A DNA stretch of 64,000 bases from an uncultured Eubacterium sp. (lineage in GTDB: Bacteria; Bacillota; Clostridia; Oscillospirales; Acutalibacteraceae). The position numbers were made by a program, and so were the translations under genes. The notes beneath the pieces are model-generated. The model was not told the origin of the DNA. It searched no databases and saw only the letters and a program-made list of their open reading frames with translations. Where the stretch lies: positions 248,001-312,000 of the forward strand of contig CAKTGF010000001.1 in assembly GCA_934561395.1 (NCBI GenBank), in the 5' to 3' direction. This document shows, in pieces, positions 7,547 through 15,854 of the stretch. Each line of letters opens with the position of its first letter. Position 1 is the stretch's first letter.

Positions 7547-9010
7547 TTATTTATTGTTTTTTGAAATTTCTTTAAGGTCGTGATTTTTCTTTGCAAAATA
7601 CGCCTTTGTTTCCTTGCTTACTACACCTGAAAGGACAAACAAAGCAATAAGGTTGGGGAACGCCATAAGGCCGTTGCAAATATCTGCAATGTTCCAAACA
7701 GCGGAAACGGTCATATAAGGGCCGCTGGCAACTGCCAAAATATAAATATAACGATATGCCTTAACCGGTTTTGGTGAGCCTGCAAGGTATTCAAGGCAAC
7801 GCTCGCTGTAATAATCCCAGCCGAGAATTGTTGTGAATGCAAAAAATGCAAGGCACATCATCAAAATAAAGGCTGAAATGCTTTCGCTCCAGGGTAAGCC
7901 CCTTTGCCAAGCAATTGTTGTTATGTTAACGCCCTCAACACTGCCCTCAACAAAAGCCTTGTCGGCGTCTGTTAAAACAATTGAAAGACCTGTAAGTGTG
8001 CAGATAACGATTGTATCAATAAATGTTCCTGTCATTGTTACAAGACCTTGGCGAACAGCGTCATTGGTTTTAGCAGCTGCAGCAGCAATAGGTGCTGAGC
8101 CGAGGCCTGCCTCGTTTGAGAAAATTCCTCTGCCGATACCCTTTTGCATAGCGATTTTTAATGTGATACCAACGCCTGCACCTGTTACCGCTTTAAGTGA
8201 AAATGCATAATCGAAAATGCTCTTAATTGCAGACGGAATGGCTTTAATATTTGTAAACACAATAATTAAAACCACCAAAACATAAGTTATTGCCATAAAG
8301 GGAACGATAACCTCGCTTACCTTTGCAATACGCTTGATACCGCCGATAATTACAAGAGCTGCAAAAACAGTAATAACTATGCCGCTGATAACTGTTGCCC
8401 AAGTGTAGTTGTTTGCTCCCAACGAAAAAGCAATGTGTGAAGCGTCAGGGTCAAAGAATGAATTAACCGCACTTGTAATGCCATTAATCTGAGTGAATGT
8501 GCCTATACCGAAAAGGCCTACAAGAACGCCGAAGAATGCAAAAAGTTTTGCAAGCCATTTCCATTTTTTGCCCATTCCCTTTTCTATGTAATAGAATGGG
8601 CCGCCGAGAAAATGTCCCTCGTCCTTTTTTTCACGATACTTGATAGCAAGAAAACCCTCGCTGTATTTTGTTGCCATACCGAAAAATGCCGCAACAATCA
8701 TCCAGAACAGTGCACCCCTGCCGCCAAGGCAAATTGCCGTTGCAACGCCTACAATGTTGCCGGTGCCGATAGTTGCCGAAAGCGCCGTGCAAAGAGCGCC
8801 GAACGAGGTTACCTCGCCATCGCCGCTTTCCTCGTTTTTAACCATAAACTTTAATGCCTTGCCTAAGTGCTTAACCTGAACAAAGCCTGTTCTGACTGTA
8901 AGCCAAATGCCGGCTGCAAGAATAAGGATAATGAGTACCCAACCCCATACCCAGCTGTCAACTTTATCAATAATGTCATTAATTGACATTGCCGCAGATA
9001 AGTATTCCAT
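7547..9010 (-). CDS. Sodium:alanine/glycine symporter (AGCS family)
   Basis: 487 residues from MEYLSAAMSIND; this start has GGAGGAGA seven bases upstream, whereas the longer open frame to 9073 has no binding site. About ten membrane segments. Family signatures include GALCTALSATIGTGNIVGVA near the N-terminus and FSNEAGLGSAPIAAAAAKT in the middle, which define AGCS carriers that import alanine or glycine with Na+. It is the last gene before a strong terminator. An 84-base gap separates it from the lipoprotein upstream, with no obvious glycine riboswitch in it. Confidence 0.94.
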   Translation of the reverse strand: MEYLSAAMSINDIIDKVDSWVWGWVLIILILAAGIWLTVRTGFVQVKHLGKALKFMVKNEESGDGEVTSFGALCTALSATIGTGNIVGVATAICLGGRGALFWMIVAAFFGMATKYSEGFLAIKYREKKDEGHFLGGPFYYIEKGMGKKWKWLAKLFAFFGVLVGLFGIGTFTQINGITSAVNSFFDPDASHIAFSLGANNYTWATVISGIVITVFAALVIIGGIKRIAKVSEVIVPFMAITYVLVVLIIVFTNIKAIPSAIKSIFDYAFSLKAVTGAGVGITLKIAMQKGIGRGIFSNEAGLGSAPIAAAAAKTNDAVRQGLVTMTGTFIDTIVICTLTGLSIVLTDADKAFVEGSVEGVNITTIAWQRGLPWSESISAFILMMCLAFFAFTTILGWDYYSERCLEYLAGSPKPVKAYRYIYILAVASGPYMTVSAVWNIADICNGLMAFPNLIALFVLSGVVSKETKAYFAKKNHDLKEISKNNK

Positions 9011-9094
9011 ATTTCTCTCCTCCGCATAAAAAAATAATAAGGCCATTGTACCACAATATCGGTGTTTAAGCAAGAAAAATATTTTTGCGCTCTG

Positions 9095-9577
9095 TTAAAC
9101 GCTGGTAAAAGTAATTTCTGCGTTAACGGAGGGAAAAGTAAGGCTTGCAAAGCTATTGTCGCTTTTTTGAGTTAAAACAAAAGTGCCGAAATCCGTGCTG
9201 CCGGTGTATTGGTATGTATCGCCGATTTTTTTAACATCAAGGCTATCGTTTTTTTCAAGATAATCGAAAGCCTGATAAACCATAATCGCAGGATTGTTGC
9301 TTTTCAGTATTTCGGACTCTATTGTTTTCTTTAAATTATCCTTTTCAAAGGTTAAGGCGTTGCCGTCAAAAATTATTTTTGCGCCCTTTGTATAGCCTGA
9401 AAGGGAGGTTATGGTTACAACCCCCTTTTTACGGGTAATTCTGCAATTATAAGAAAAATCCCCTGCCTTATACACAGCAGTTACATCAAATTCTGTGCTT
9501 ATAACAGGGGTAAAACTCCTTGCGGTGCAGCCGGTAAGTAAGACTAGCACAAGCAAAAAGGGTATTATTTTTTTCAA
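9095..9577 (-). CDS. Small lipoprotein of unknown function
   Basis: 160 residues. MKKIIPFLLVLVLLTGC is a lipoprotein signal with the lipid-attachment Cys17 in LLTGC, so the protein should sit on the outer face of the membrane. The rest is beta-rich (alternating YNCRITRKKGVVTITS, ITFTSV end) with no family that I recognise. The start codon is TTG, with AGGA nine bases before it; no ATG is better placed. It begins 11 bases after the nnrDE stop, so it is probably co-transcribed with lacZ-acpS-nnrDE. Confidence 0.7.
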   Translation of the reverse strand: MKKIIPFLLVLVLLTGCTARSFTPVISTEFDVTAVYKAGDFSYNCRITRKKGVVTITSLSGYTKGAKIIFDGNALTFEKDNLKKTIESEILKSNNPAIMVYQAFDYLEKNDSLDVKKIGDTYQYTGSTDFGTFVLTQKSDNSFASLTFPSVNAEITFTSV

Positions 9578-9588
9578 TGCAATCAGTC

Positions 9589-11088
9589 CTATTCAAAATC
9601 GGACATTAAGGTTGCCAGTTGTTCTGTCATATCGTCAACAACAATGCCACGGCTGCTTAATTTTCGGGCAGCCGAATCGCCGCACAGCCCATGAATATAA
9701 ACGCCTGCAACCGCCGCATCAAGGGCATTGATACCCTGTGCGACAAAGGCGCCGATTATACCGCTGAGCATATCGCCGGTTCCGCCCATAGCCATGGCAG
9801 AATTGCCGGTAAGGCATACAAACACCTTATCTCCATCCGTTACTACGGTGTTTGCACCCTTCAGAACAACAACAGATTTATATTCCTTTGCAAAACTTTT
9901 TGCAATATTTATTCTGTCAGCTTGAACCTCGGCTGGCGTTTTAGATATGAGCCTTGCCATCTCGCCGGGATGAGGCGTAAGAACAACGGGCACCTTAACC
10001 CCCTTAAGAATAGATATGCTCGAATTAATGCAATTTATACCATCGGCATCAAGTATTATGGGGCAGGCAGCATTTTCCAGCGTTCTTTTAACAACAAGTC
10101 GGGTGTCGTCATTAACGCCAAGACCGCAGCCCAACACAATGCTGTCAGCCCAGTCTAAATCTGCCTCAAGGCAGTTAAATGCGGCTATTGAAAGGGTTTC
10201 ACCGTTATCGGGCAGGGGGCTGAAAACAGGTTGAGTAAGGTGTGCCGCCGCCAAGGGATAAGCCTTTTCAGGTATGGCAAGCTTTACAAGTCCAACCCCC
10301 GAGCGCAGCGCCGCCTTGGTGGCAATAACCGCCGCACCGAACATTTTATAACTGCCGCAAATGTTAAGCTGGTGCCCAAAGCTACCCTTGTTGGCATTTT
10401 TGCTGCGCCTTGGCATTATTGATTTTACCGTGTCAAAATCAATGGCCCGGGCATAGCCGTTGGCATAGCAATCGGCAGGGATACCGATATTAACAACGGC
10501 AATATCGCCGCAAAGCTCGTTTGATGGCGGCAGAACATGGCAGTATTTAAGGGTTGAAATTGCGATTGTGAAATCTGCACGAACGCAGTTTTTGCAGGCT
10601 TCGCCGGTGGTGGAATTTGTGCCGCTTGGGGTATCAACTGAAATGCAAATGCCCTTGTAGCCTGCCATTGCCGCAAAAATGCTGTCAAAGGGGGCTTTGG
10701 GTTCGCCGTGAAAGCCAATGCCGAACATTGTGTCAACAACGAAATCGGCGTTCAGGCAATCGGCTGTAAAGTTTTCGGACTTTACACCGCTGTCAAGGGC
10801 CTGATTATAATACATCAGCGGCTCCTCAAGCAGGGGCTCTTTATCACAAATAATGATTTTTACATCTGCACCGAAGGCATAAAGCAGCCTGGCAATAACA
10901 AAGCCGTCCCCTGCATTTTTGCCGTTACCGCACAAAACGGATACTCTTTTGCTCTTAATATCGTATTTTTTAATTATTTCGTTGTAGCAAGCCGTTCCGG
11001 CACGGAGCATAAGCTCCGCCTCGGTGGAATATTGAGCAAAGCACCGCTCCTCCACGGCTTTAATTTCTTTAGCAGTTAATATAAACAT
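9589..11088 (-). CDS. nnrDE: Bifunctional NAD(P)H-hydrate epimerase / ADP-dependent dehydratase
   Basis: 499 residues, the normal size of the YjeF fusion. The N-terminal half (about 1-215) is the epimerase, with VLCGNGKNAGDGFVIARLL and VDTMFGIGF. The C-terminal half is the ribokinase-like dehydratase, with GSFGHQLNICGS, VVLTPHPGEMARL and GGTGDMLSGIIGAFVAQG. Together they repair damaged NAD(P)HX. It follows acpS by 3 bases, and acpS plus nnrDE is a common Firmicutes pair. Its ribosome binding site must lie inside the acpS end, suggesting translational coupling. Confidence 0.95.
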   Translation of the reverse strand: MFILTAKEIKAVEERCFAQYSTEAELMLRAGTACYNEIIKKYDIKSKRVSVLCGNGKNAGDGFVIARLLYAFGADVKIIICDKEPLLEEPLMYYNQALDSGVKSENFTADCLNADFVVDTMFGIGFHGEPKAPFDSIFAAMAGYKGICISVDTPSGTNSTTGEACKNCVRADFTIAISTLKYCHVLPPSNELCGDIAVVNIGIPADCYANGYARAIDFDTVKSIMPRRSKNANKGSFGHQLNICGSYKMFGAAVIATKAALRSGVGLVKLAIPEKAYPLAAAHLTQPVFSPLPDNGETLSIAAFNCLEADLDWADSIVLGCGLGVNDDTRLVVKRTLENAACPIILDADGINCINSSISILKGVKVPVVLTPHPGEMARLISKTPAEVQADRINIAKSFAKEYKSVVVLKGANTVVTDGDKVFVCLTGNSAMAMGGTGDMLSGIIGAFVAQGINALDAAVAGVYIHGLCGDSAARKLSSRGIVVDDMTEQLATLMSDFE

Positions 11089-11091
11089 TTT

Positions 11092-11400
11092 TCACCATAA
11101 AATCACTGTTGCGATTGCATATTCCCCATCGTGGGAAATGCTTAAATCGCTGTTTTCTATTCCGTTCAGATAGGGTTTTCCCTTTTCATTATGCAAAATT
11201 TCAATTGTATTGAGTCCACGGTCAATGCCTGTGCCCAGAGCCTTTAAATATGCCTCCTTAGCGGCAAAAAGCCCTGCAAAGCTCTCGTATTTTTTGCAAT
11301 ATGCTATTTCATTTTCCGTAAACACGTTGTTAACAAAGCGCTTGTTTTGGCAGCTGTGCTCAATTCTTGAAATTTTAACAATATCCGTTCCTATTTTCAT
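11092..11400 (-). CDS. acpS: Holo-[acyl-carrier-protein] synthase
   Basis: 102 residues. It transfers 4'-phosphopantetheine from CoA to apo-ACP. Diagnostic pieces are GTDIVKISRIE (Mg-binding Asp), FTENEIAYC and FAAKEAYLKALGTG (catalytic/Mg-binding Glu). It starts in the bases TAAATG directly after the lacZ stop with no gap, so it is expected to be translated by coupling from the upstream beta-galactosidase mRNA. Slightly short compared with the usual 118-126 residues but all motifs are present. Confidence 0.94.
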   Translation of the reverse strand: MKIGTDIVKISRIEHSCQNKRFVNNVFTENEIAYCKKYESFAGLFAAKEAYLKALGTGIDRGLNTIEILHNEKGKPYLNGIENSDLSISHDGEYAIATVILW

Positions 11401-14385
11401 TTAAACTCCTATGGGCTTAACCGCAAACATAACGGTTTCTCCCCCAAGCCTGTGCATACGGTATTCCTTTGAGGGCACGGGGCCGCAGGCACCCGATGCC
11501 GCACCCAGCATATAGCTGTCAATATGAACAACCGTGGTGTCGCAAAGCTTTAAATCCTCTTGGTGCATTGCCTTTGCACATTGCTGTGATGTAAAGTGGT
11601 CTGCGCCGAAAATGAAGCTTTCGGCAGCCACGGGGCTAAAGCGCAGGCCAACGCCCTTGTCATTTGTAATTTCGGCAAATCTTACCCCTGTTCGCATTGA
11701 GCTTTCCTGGGGCTTGATATATTTTTCACGCATATCGTCAACCTTCATTTCATAAACGCCAAGCATTGCGTGTTCCTTGTAATCAGGGCAATTTGGTCTG
11801 TCGCCCAGGCCGAAATATTTAACATTGTCATACTGCGAGGGCATTTCCACAACAGCGCCGAACCGTGGCGCAAACATAATGGTTTTTGCTTTGTCACAGC
11901 AAACGCTTACGCACATTGCACCGTCTGCAAAAATCTCATAATTAACGCTTATTTGACCTAAGCTTTTAACAGCAACGGTGGAAAGTTTAAACACATTGTT
12001 AATAACAAGCTTATTGCCTGTTGTGCTGTAACTGCATTTTTTAAAAATCATAGTCTCGGTGGAAAGTTTCATCTTGTTCCACACTGCTTTAATGTTTCTG
12101 TCGTTATCAATGGGTGCCCTGAAAACAGATGCGCCTATGCCTGTTAAATTGCCAAAGGGGGCGGTGTTAACAAACTCATTGCCTGCCACATTGTAGCTTT
12201 CAAGCTCCCCTGTTTTTATGTTAAAGATTATTTCCCCGTTATTGATTTTTATAAACAGCCTTTCATTTTCGCTGACCGTGTATTCGGGCGGTGCGGCAAC
12301 GGCACTGTCAAAATTATTTACCTCTGTGCCGATTTCAAACTGCTCGCTTGCAACGGTAAAGCCGTCACGAATATAATCAATAACAATTGCATATTTGTTT
12401 AAATCATAATCCAGCGCCAACTCGCTCTGCTGTTCCACCAAAACATCAACCGTTTTAACATCGGCAACATTGCCCAAGCTGTCATAAGCGGTTATTTTTG
12501 CGGTAAGGCAGGCAGGTGTAAAGTAATTTAAGCACCTGAAAATAATTTGATTATTTCCAAGCCTTGCACGAACGGGGCGGTAGCAGTTTTTCATTTGCAA
12601 AGCCCCTGAATGAGGGGTTCTGTCAGGGAAGAAAAGGCCGTCAACGCAGAAATTGCCGTCGTGCTTTTCCTCGCCGTGGTCGCCGCCGTAGGTGTAACGG
12701 TATTTGCCGCTTTCGTGGTAAATTGCATGGTCGGCAAATTCCCAAATGCAGCCGCCCATCAGGTTGTCGCAGTCAATAAATCTTGACACATAGGTTTCAA
12801 GCTCCCCTGCGCCAAGCCCCATAGCGTGGGCATATTCGCACATAAAATAAGGTCTTTTATACCACTTGGGGGCTAAGCCAACACCTGTTGCAAGCATTTT
12901 ATACTTGCTGTGCCAGGGGTACATTTCGGATATAACATCATAGGCAAAGCGCTTTGTCCACACAACATTTTCATAGTGAATGGGAATGGGAGTAAGCTTT
13001 TTAAGTTGCGCATAGCAATAGTCCTGGTTTTTATATCCCCACGACTCATTACCCAATGACCACATGGTAATTGACGGATGATTTTTGTCACGGCTGAACA
13101 TACGATAAACTCTGTCCCAATATCTGTTTTGCCACTCGGGGTTATGGGAGCATGCCCCCGGCTTGTGCAGTTCAACCTGGCAGCCGTGAGCTTCAATATC
13201 CGCCTCATCAACAACATAAATGCCGTATTCATCGCACAAATCAATAAAAATCGGGTCGGGGGGATAATGGGAGGTACGCACGCAGTTAACATTGTATTCC
13301 TTAAAGATTTTTACATCCTTTTCCATATCCTCAACAGTCATTGCGTAACCTGTTTTAGGGTTTGTATCGTGATGATTAACGCCGAAAATCTTGATGCCAC
13401 GGTTATTGAATTTGAACACATTGCCCTCAATTTCAATATGCTTAAAGCCAATGGGTCTGCGTATTATTTCAACAATTCTTTCCCCTACGGAAAGGGTTAA
13501 AATCAGCTCGTAAAGATTTGGTACCTCTGCGCTCCATTCAAAAGTGTCAAGCCCTTTGAATTCTATTTTATCAATCTCTTTTGGGGTAACATTAACCGAC
13601 TTTGAGGCAACTCCCTCGCCGTTAAAACCTATGCTTGCTGTGAGCTGGCAGCTGTCAGTTAGCTTTAGGCTTGGGAAAACGGTTAAATCATATTTGCCGT
13701 TATTATATGTAATATCAGCATGAAAATCATATATCGAGTTGCTTTCGGTTTTTGTTATGTAAACATCTCTGAAAATGCCGTTGTCTCTGAACATATCCTG
13801 ACATTCAAGATATGTTCCGTTTGACCATTTGTGATTTACAACAACAAGGTGGTTAACACCCTGCACCACAAATTCGTTAATCTCAAATTCCGAGGTATTA
13901 TGGCTGCCCTCGCTGTAGCCTGCATATTTTCCGTTAACAAAAACATCAAGTGCACCTGCAACCCCTAAAAATGTTAAGGTGTAGTTGGCGCTTTCATCAT
14001 CAACATTAAATTCCTTGTGATAAATGCCGACGGGGCAATCCTCGGGAATGTATGGAGGATTAGGCTTAAATTCGTAGCGTGCGTTAAGATAATAGGGCTT
14101 TTCGTAGCCTGTGTGTTGCCATACGGATGGCACATTTACCTTGTCAAAGGCAAAGCCTTCAACATCTATTTCATCTGGGATTTCGCTGTGTTTTTTAAAA
14201 TATTTAAAGTCCCATTCTCCGCTGAGCACATTAACCATGGATGAGCAGTAGCGCTCGCTTCTTATATCCGTTTGCGACAGTTCGTCAACAGATGAAAACG
14301 GAATAAAATAGGCTCTCGGCTCCAGCACATTATCCTTATAAACATTAAAATTTTTGTAATTATCGTTTTTTAACCTAAAAATCAT
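11401..14385 (-). CDS. lacZ: Beta-galactosidase, GH2 (LacZ type)
   Basis: 994 residues, the LacZ length. Order: N-terminal jelly-roll sugar-binding domain (about 50-220), two Ig-like domains flanking the TIM barrel (about 320-610), and the large C-terminal Bgal small-chain domain. The acid/base Glu447 is in WSLGNES and the nucleophile Glu517 in FMCEYAHAMG. Upstream, GVNHHD and RTSHYPP also match. The last residue of the usual CEYAHAMGN is Leu here (AMGLGAG), a small departure. No signal peptide, so cytoplasmic hydrolysis of imported beta-galactosides. First gene of a run with acpS, nnrDE and a lipoprotein; the promoter is visible. Confidence 0.95.
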   Translation of the reverse strand: MIFRLKNDNYKNFNVYKDNVLEPRAYFIPFSSVDELSQTDIRSERYCSSMVNVLSGEWDFKYFKKHSEIPDEIDVEGFAFDKVNVPSVWQHTGYEKPYYLNARYEFKPNPPYIPEDCPVGIYHKEFNVDDESANYTLTFLGVAGALDVFVNGKYAGYSEGSHNTSEFEINEFVVQGVNHLVVVNHKWSNGTYLECQDMFRDNGIFRDVYITKTESNSIYDFHADITYNNGKYDLTVFPSLKLTDSCQLTASIGFNGEGVASKSVNVTPKEIDKIEFKGLDTFEWSAEVPNLYELILTLSVGERIVEIIRRPIGFKHIEIEGNVFKFNNRGIKIFGVNHHDTNPKTGYAMTVEDMEKDVKIFKEYNVNCVRTSHYPPDPIFIDLCDEYGIYVVDEADIEAHGCQVELHKPGACSHNPEWQNRYWDRVYRMFSRDKNHPSITMWSLGNESWGYKNQDYCYAQLKKLTPIPIHYENVVWTKRFAYDVISEMYPWHSKYKMLATGVGLAPKWYKRPYFMCEYAHAMGLGAGELETYVSRFIDCDNLMGGCIWEFADHAIYHESGKYRYTYGGDHGEEKHDGNFCVDGLFFPDRTPHSGALQMKNCYRPVRARLGNNQIIFRCLNYFTPACLTAKITAYDSLGNVADVKTVDVLVEQQSELALDYDLNKYAIVIDYIRDGFTVASEQFEIGTEVNNFDSAVAAPPEYTVSENERLFIKINNGEIIFNIKTGELESYNVAGNEFVNTAPFGNLTGIGASVFRAPIDNDRNIKAVWNKMKLSTETMIFKKCSYSTTGNKLVINNVFKLSTVAVKSLGQISVNYEIFADGAMCVSVCCDKAKTIMFAPRFGAVVEMPSQYDNVKYFGLGDRPNCPDYKEHAMLGVYEMKVDDMREKYIKPQESSMRTGVRFAEITNDKGVGLRFSPVAAESFIFGADHFTSQQCAKAMHQEDLKLCDTTVVHIDSYMLGAASGACGPVPSKEYRMHRLGGETVMFAVKPIGV

Positions 14386-14427
14386 AAAACTTCTCCGTTG
14401 GCAAAAAGCGTGTATTCGTATAAATTG

Positions 14428-14456
14428 ATTTTACATTAATTGTAAAACAAAGTCAA
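14428..14456 (-). promoter_or_regulatory. Sigma-A promoter of lacZ
   Basis: On the minus strand: -35 TTGACT, 17-base spacer, -10 TAAAAT. It follows directly after the terminator of the upstream alcohol dehydrogenase gene. Confidence 0.75.
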
Positions 14457-14463
14457 CAAAAAA

Positions 14464-14488
14464 GGGCACCCTCAAAACGAGAGTGCCC
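14464..14488 (-). terminator. Terminator of the iron alcohol dehydrogenase gene
   Basis: On the minus strand a 10-bp stem GGGCACTCTC/GAGGGTGCCC with a 5-base loop is followed by TTTTTT. Confidence 0.92.
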
Positions 14489-14501
14489 AAAGCAAATTTA
14501 A

Positions 14502-15713
14502 TTATGCCATAAAGGTGCGGATTACAGATTCGCAATCCTTTGCATCCATAATTTTCGGTACAGGATAAAGCGGGTTACCTTCCTTAAGTGCACGGGCAAC
14601 CAAGGTTGGCATATCCTCCTCTTTAATCATATCGAACTTTTCAGGAATATTCATTGCAGCATTCATTCTTCTGATTTCCGCAATAAATGCCTTGCCCTTT
14701 TCGCTTACTGACATTGACGGAGTTGTAATACCGATAATATCTGCAAGCTTTGCAAGCTGAGGATAAGCAGCGTCGCCGTACCAATCAAGCACGTAAGGCA
14801 AAATAACTGCGTTAGCAAGACCGTGAGGTGTTCCGTAAAGGCCACCCAAATTGTGAGCGATTGCGTGAACATAGCCTACATAAGCGTGTGTGAACGCACG
14901 GCCTGCAAGGTATGAACCCTTAAGCATATTGCCCCTTGCCTCTAAATCCTTTCCGTTGGCATAGCATTTTTCAAGGTTATCATAGATAAGCTTGGTAGCC
15001 TGTTCTGCCTCCCTGATAGTGTCCTTTGTGTTGCTGCGGCCGATATAAGCCTCAACAGCATGAGTCATGGCATCCATACCTGTGGTCGATGTAATGTGCG
15101 GCGGCAAACCTACGGTTAATTCCGGGTCAAGCACTGCATATTTCGGACGAAGGCAGGTATCGTTGATAGCATTCTTCTCATGTGTTTCAGGGTCGGTTAC
15201 TACAGCAGCAACTGTTGTTTCTGAGCCTGTTCCTGCAGTTGTGGGAACTGCAAAGAATGGTGGAAGTTTTTTATGTACCTTAAGCTGGCCACGCATATCT
15301 CTAACCGATTGATTGGGCTTAACAATTCTTGCGCCTGCTGCCTTTGCACAGTCCATTGAAGAACCGCCGCCGAAAGCAATAATGCCTTCACAACCGTTTT
15401 GGATATACATATCTTTACAATCCTCAATGTTTGGAATTGTGGGGTTTGGTTGAACGCCGTCGTAAACAACATACTCAACGCCTGCCTCATCAAGCTTTGC
15501 AAACATGGGATCGAGAAGATGAAGACTCATAAGTCCGCCGTCGGTAACAACAAGAACCTTTTTGATTCCCTTACCCTTGATGAACTCAGGAAGCCTTAAT
15601 ACAGAACCGGCGCCTTCTAAAAGCTCGGGCTCTGACCAATCCATAAAGCACATAGCAACTTTAAATACATTTTGGTAAATTCTGTACCAAATCTTTTTTA
15701 AAGTCCAGAGCAT
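14502..15713 (-). CDS. Iron-containing alcohol dehydrogenase
   Basis: 403 residues of the group III Fe-ADH family, which interconverts alcohols and aldehydes with NAD(P)H. The nucleotide site is seen as GGGSSMDCAKAAG, followed by PTTAGTGSETT. The metal-binding half has TGMDAMTHAVEAY, and HAIAHNLGGLYGTPHGLANA supplies the iron-ligand histidines. AGGAGG sits seven bases before the ATG. The N-terminal 24 residues (LWTLKKIWYRIYQNVFKVA) are a longer leader than usual and resemble those of butanol-dehydrogenase-like paralogues in Clostridia. Monocistronic, with its own promoter and terminator. The substrate is not predictable. Confidence 0.93.
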   Translation of the reverse strand: MLWTLKKIWYRIYQNVFKVAMCFMDWSEPELLEGAGSVLRLPEFIKGKGIKKVLVVTDGGLMSLHLLDPMFAKLDEAGVEYVVYDGVQPNPTIPNIEDCKDMYIQNGCEGIIAFGGGSSMDCAKAAGARIVKPNQSVRDMRGQLKVHKKLPPFFAVPTTAGTGSETTVAAVVTDPETHEKNAINDTCLRPKYAVLDPELTVGLPPHITSTTGMDAMTHAVEAYIGRSNTKDTIREAEQATKLIYDNLEKCYANGKDLEARGNMLKGSYLAGRAFTHAYVGYVHAIAHNLGGLYGTPHGLANAVILPYVLDWYGDAAYPQLAKLADIIGITTPSMSVSEKGKAFIAEIRRMNAAMNIPEKFDMIKEEDMPTLVARALKEGNPLYPVPKIMDAKDCESVIRTFMA

Positions 15714-15744
15714 TCCATTTCCTCCTTTATTTATTTTCTATTCT

Positions 15745-15773
15745 ATTTTAACTAATTTTTATTAACAATGCAA
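15745..15773 (-). promoter_or_regulatory. Sigma-A promoter of the iron alcohol dehydrogenase gene
   Basis: On the minus strand: -35 TTGCAT, 17-base spacer, -10 TAAAAT. Confidence 0.6.
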
Positions 15774-15817
15774 TATAAATTGCAAAATTAGTGGCAAATT
15801 TTGTTTAAAACAAGTAA

Positions 15818-15844
15818 CAGCCCTGCTTTTTTAAGGCAAGGCTG
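15818..15844 (-). terminator. Terminator of the sialidase gene
   Basis: On the minus strand a 9-bp stem CAGCCTTGC/GCAGGGCTG with an A-rich loop is followed by TTACTTGTTTT, an imperfect U-tract. Confidence 0.65.
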
Positions 15845-15854
15845 CGCTGATTTT

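Noticed and set aside
9011..9094. Glycine riboswitch before the alanine/glycine symporter
   Set aside because: The 84-base gap has no glycine aptamer core and is too short for the usual tandem form.
12564..12779. Plus-strand frames opposite lacZ and other long genes
   Set aside because: Antisense to well-supported conserved enzymes, without ribosome sites or recognisable families.
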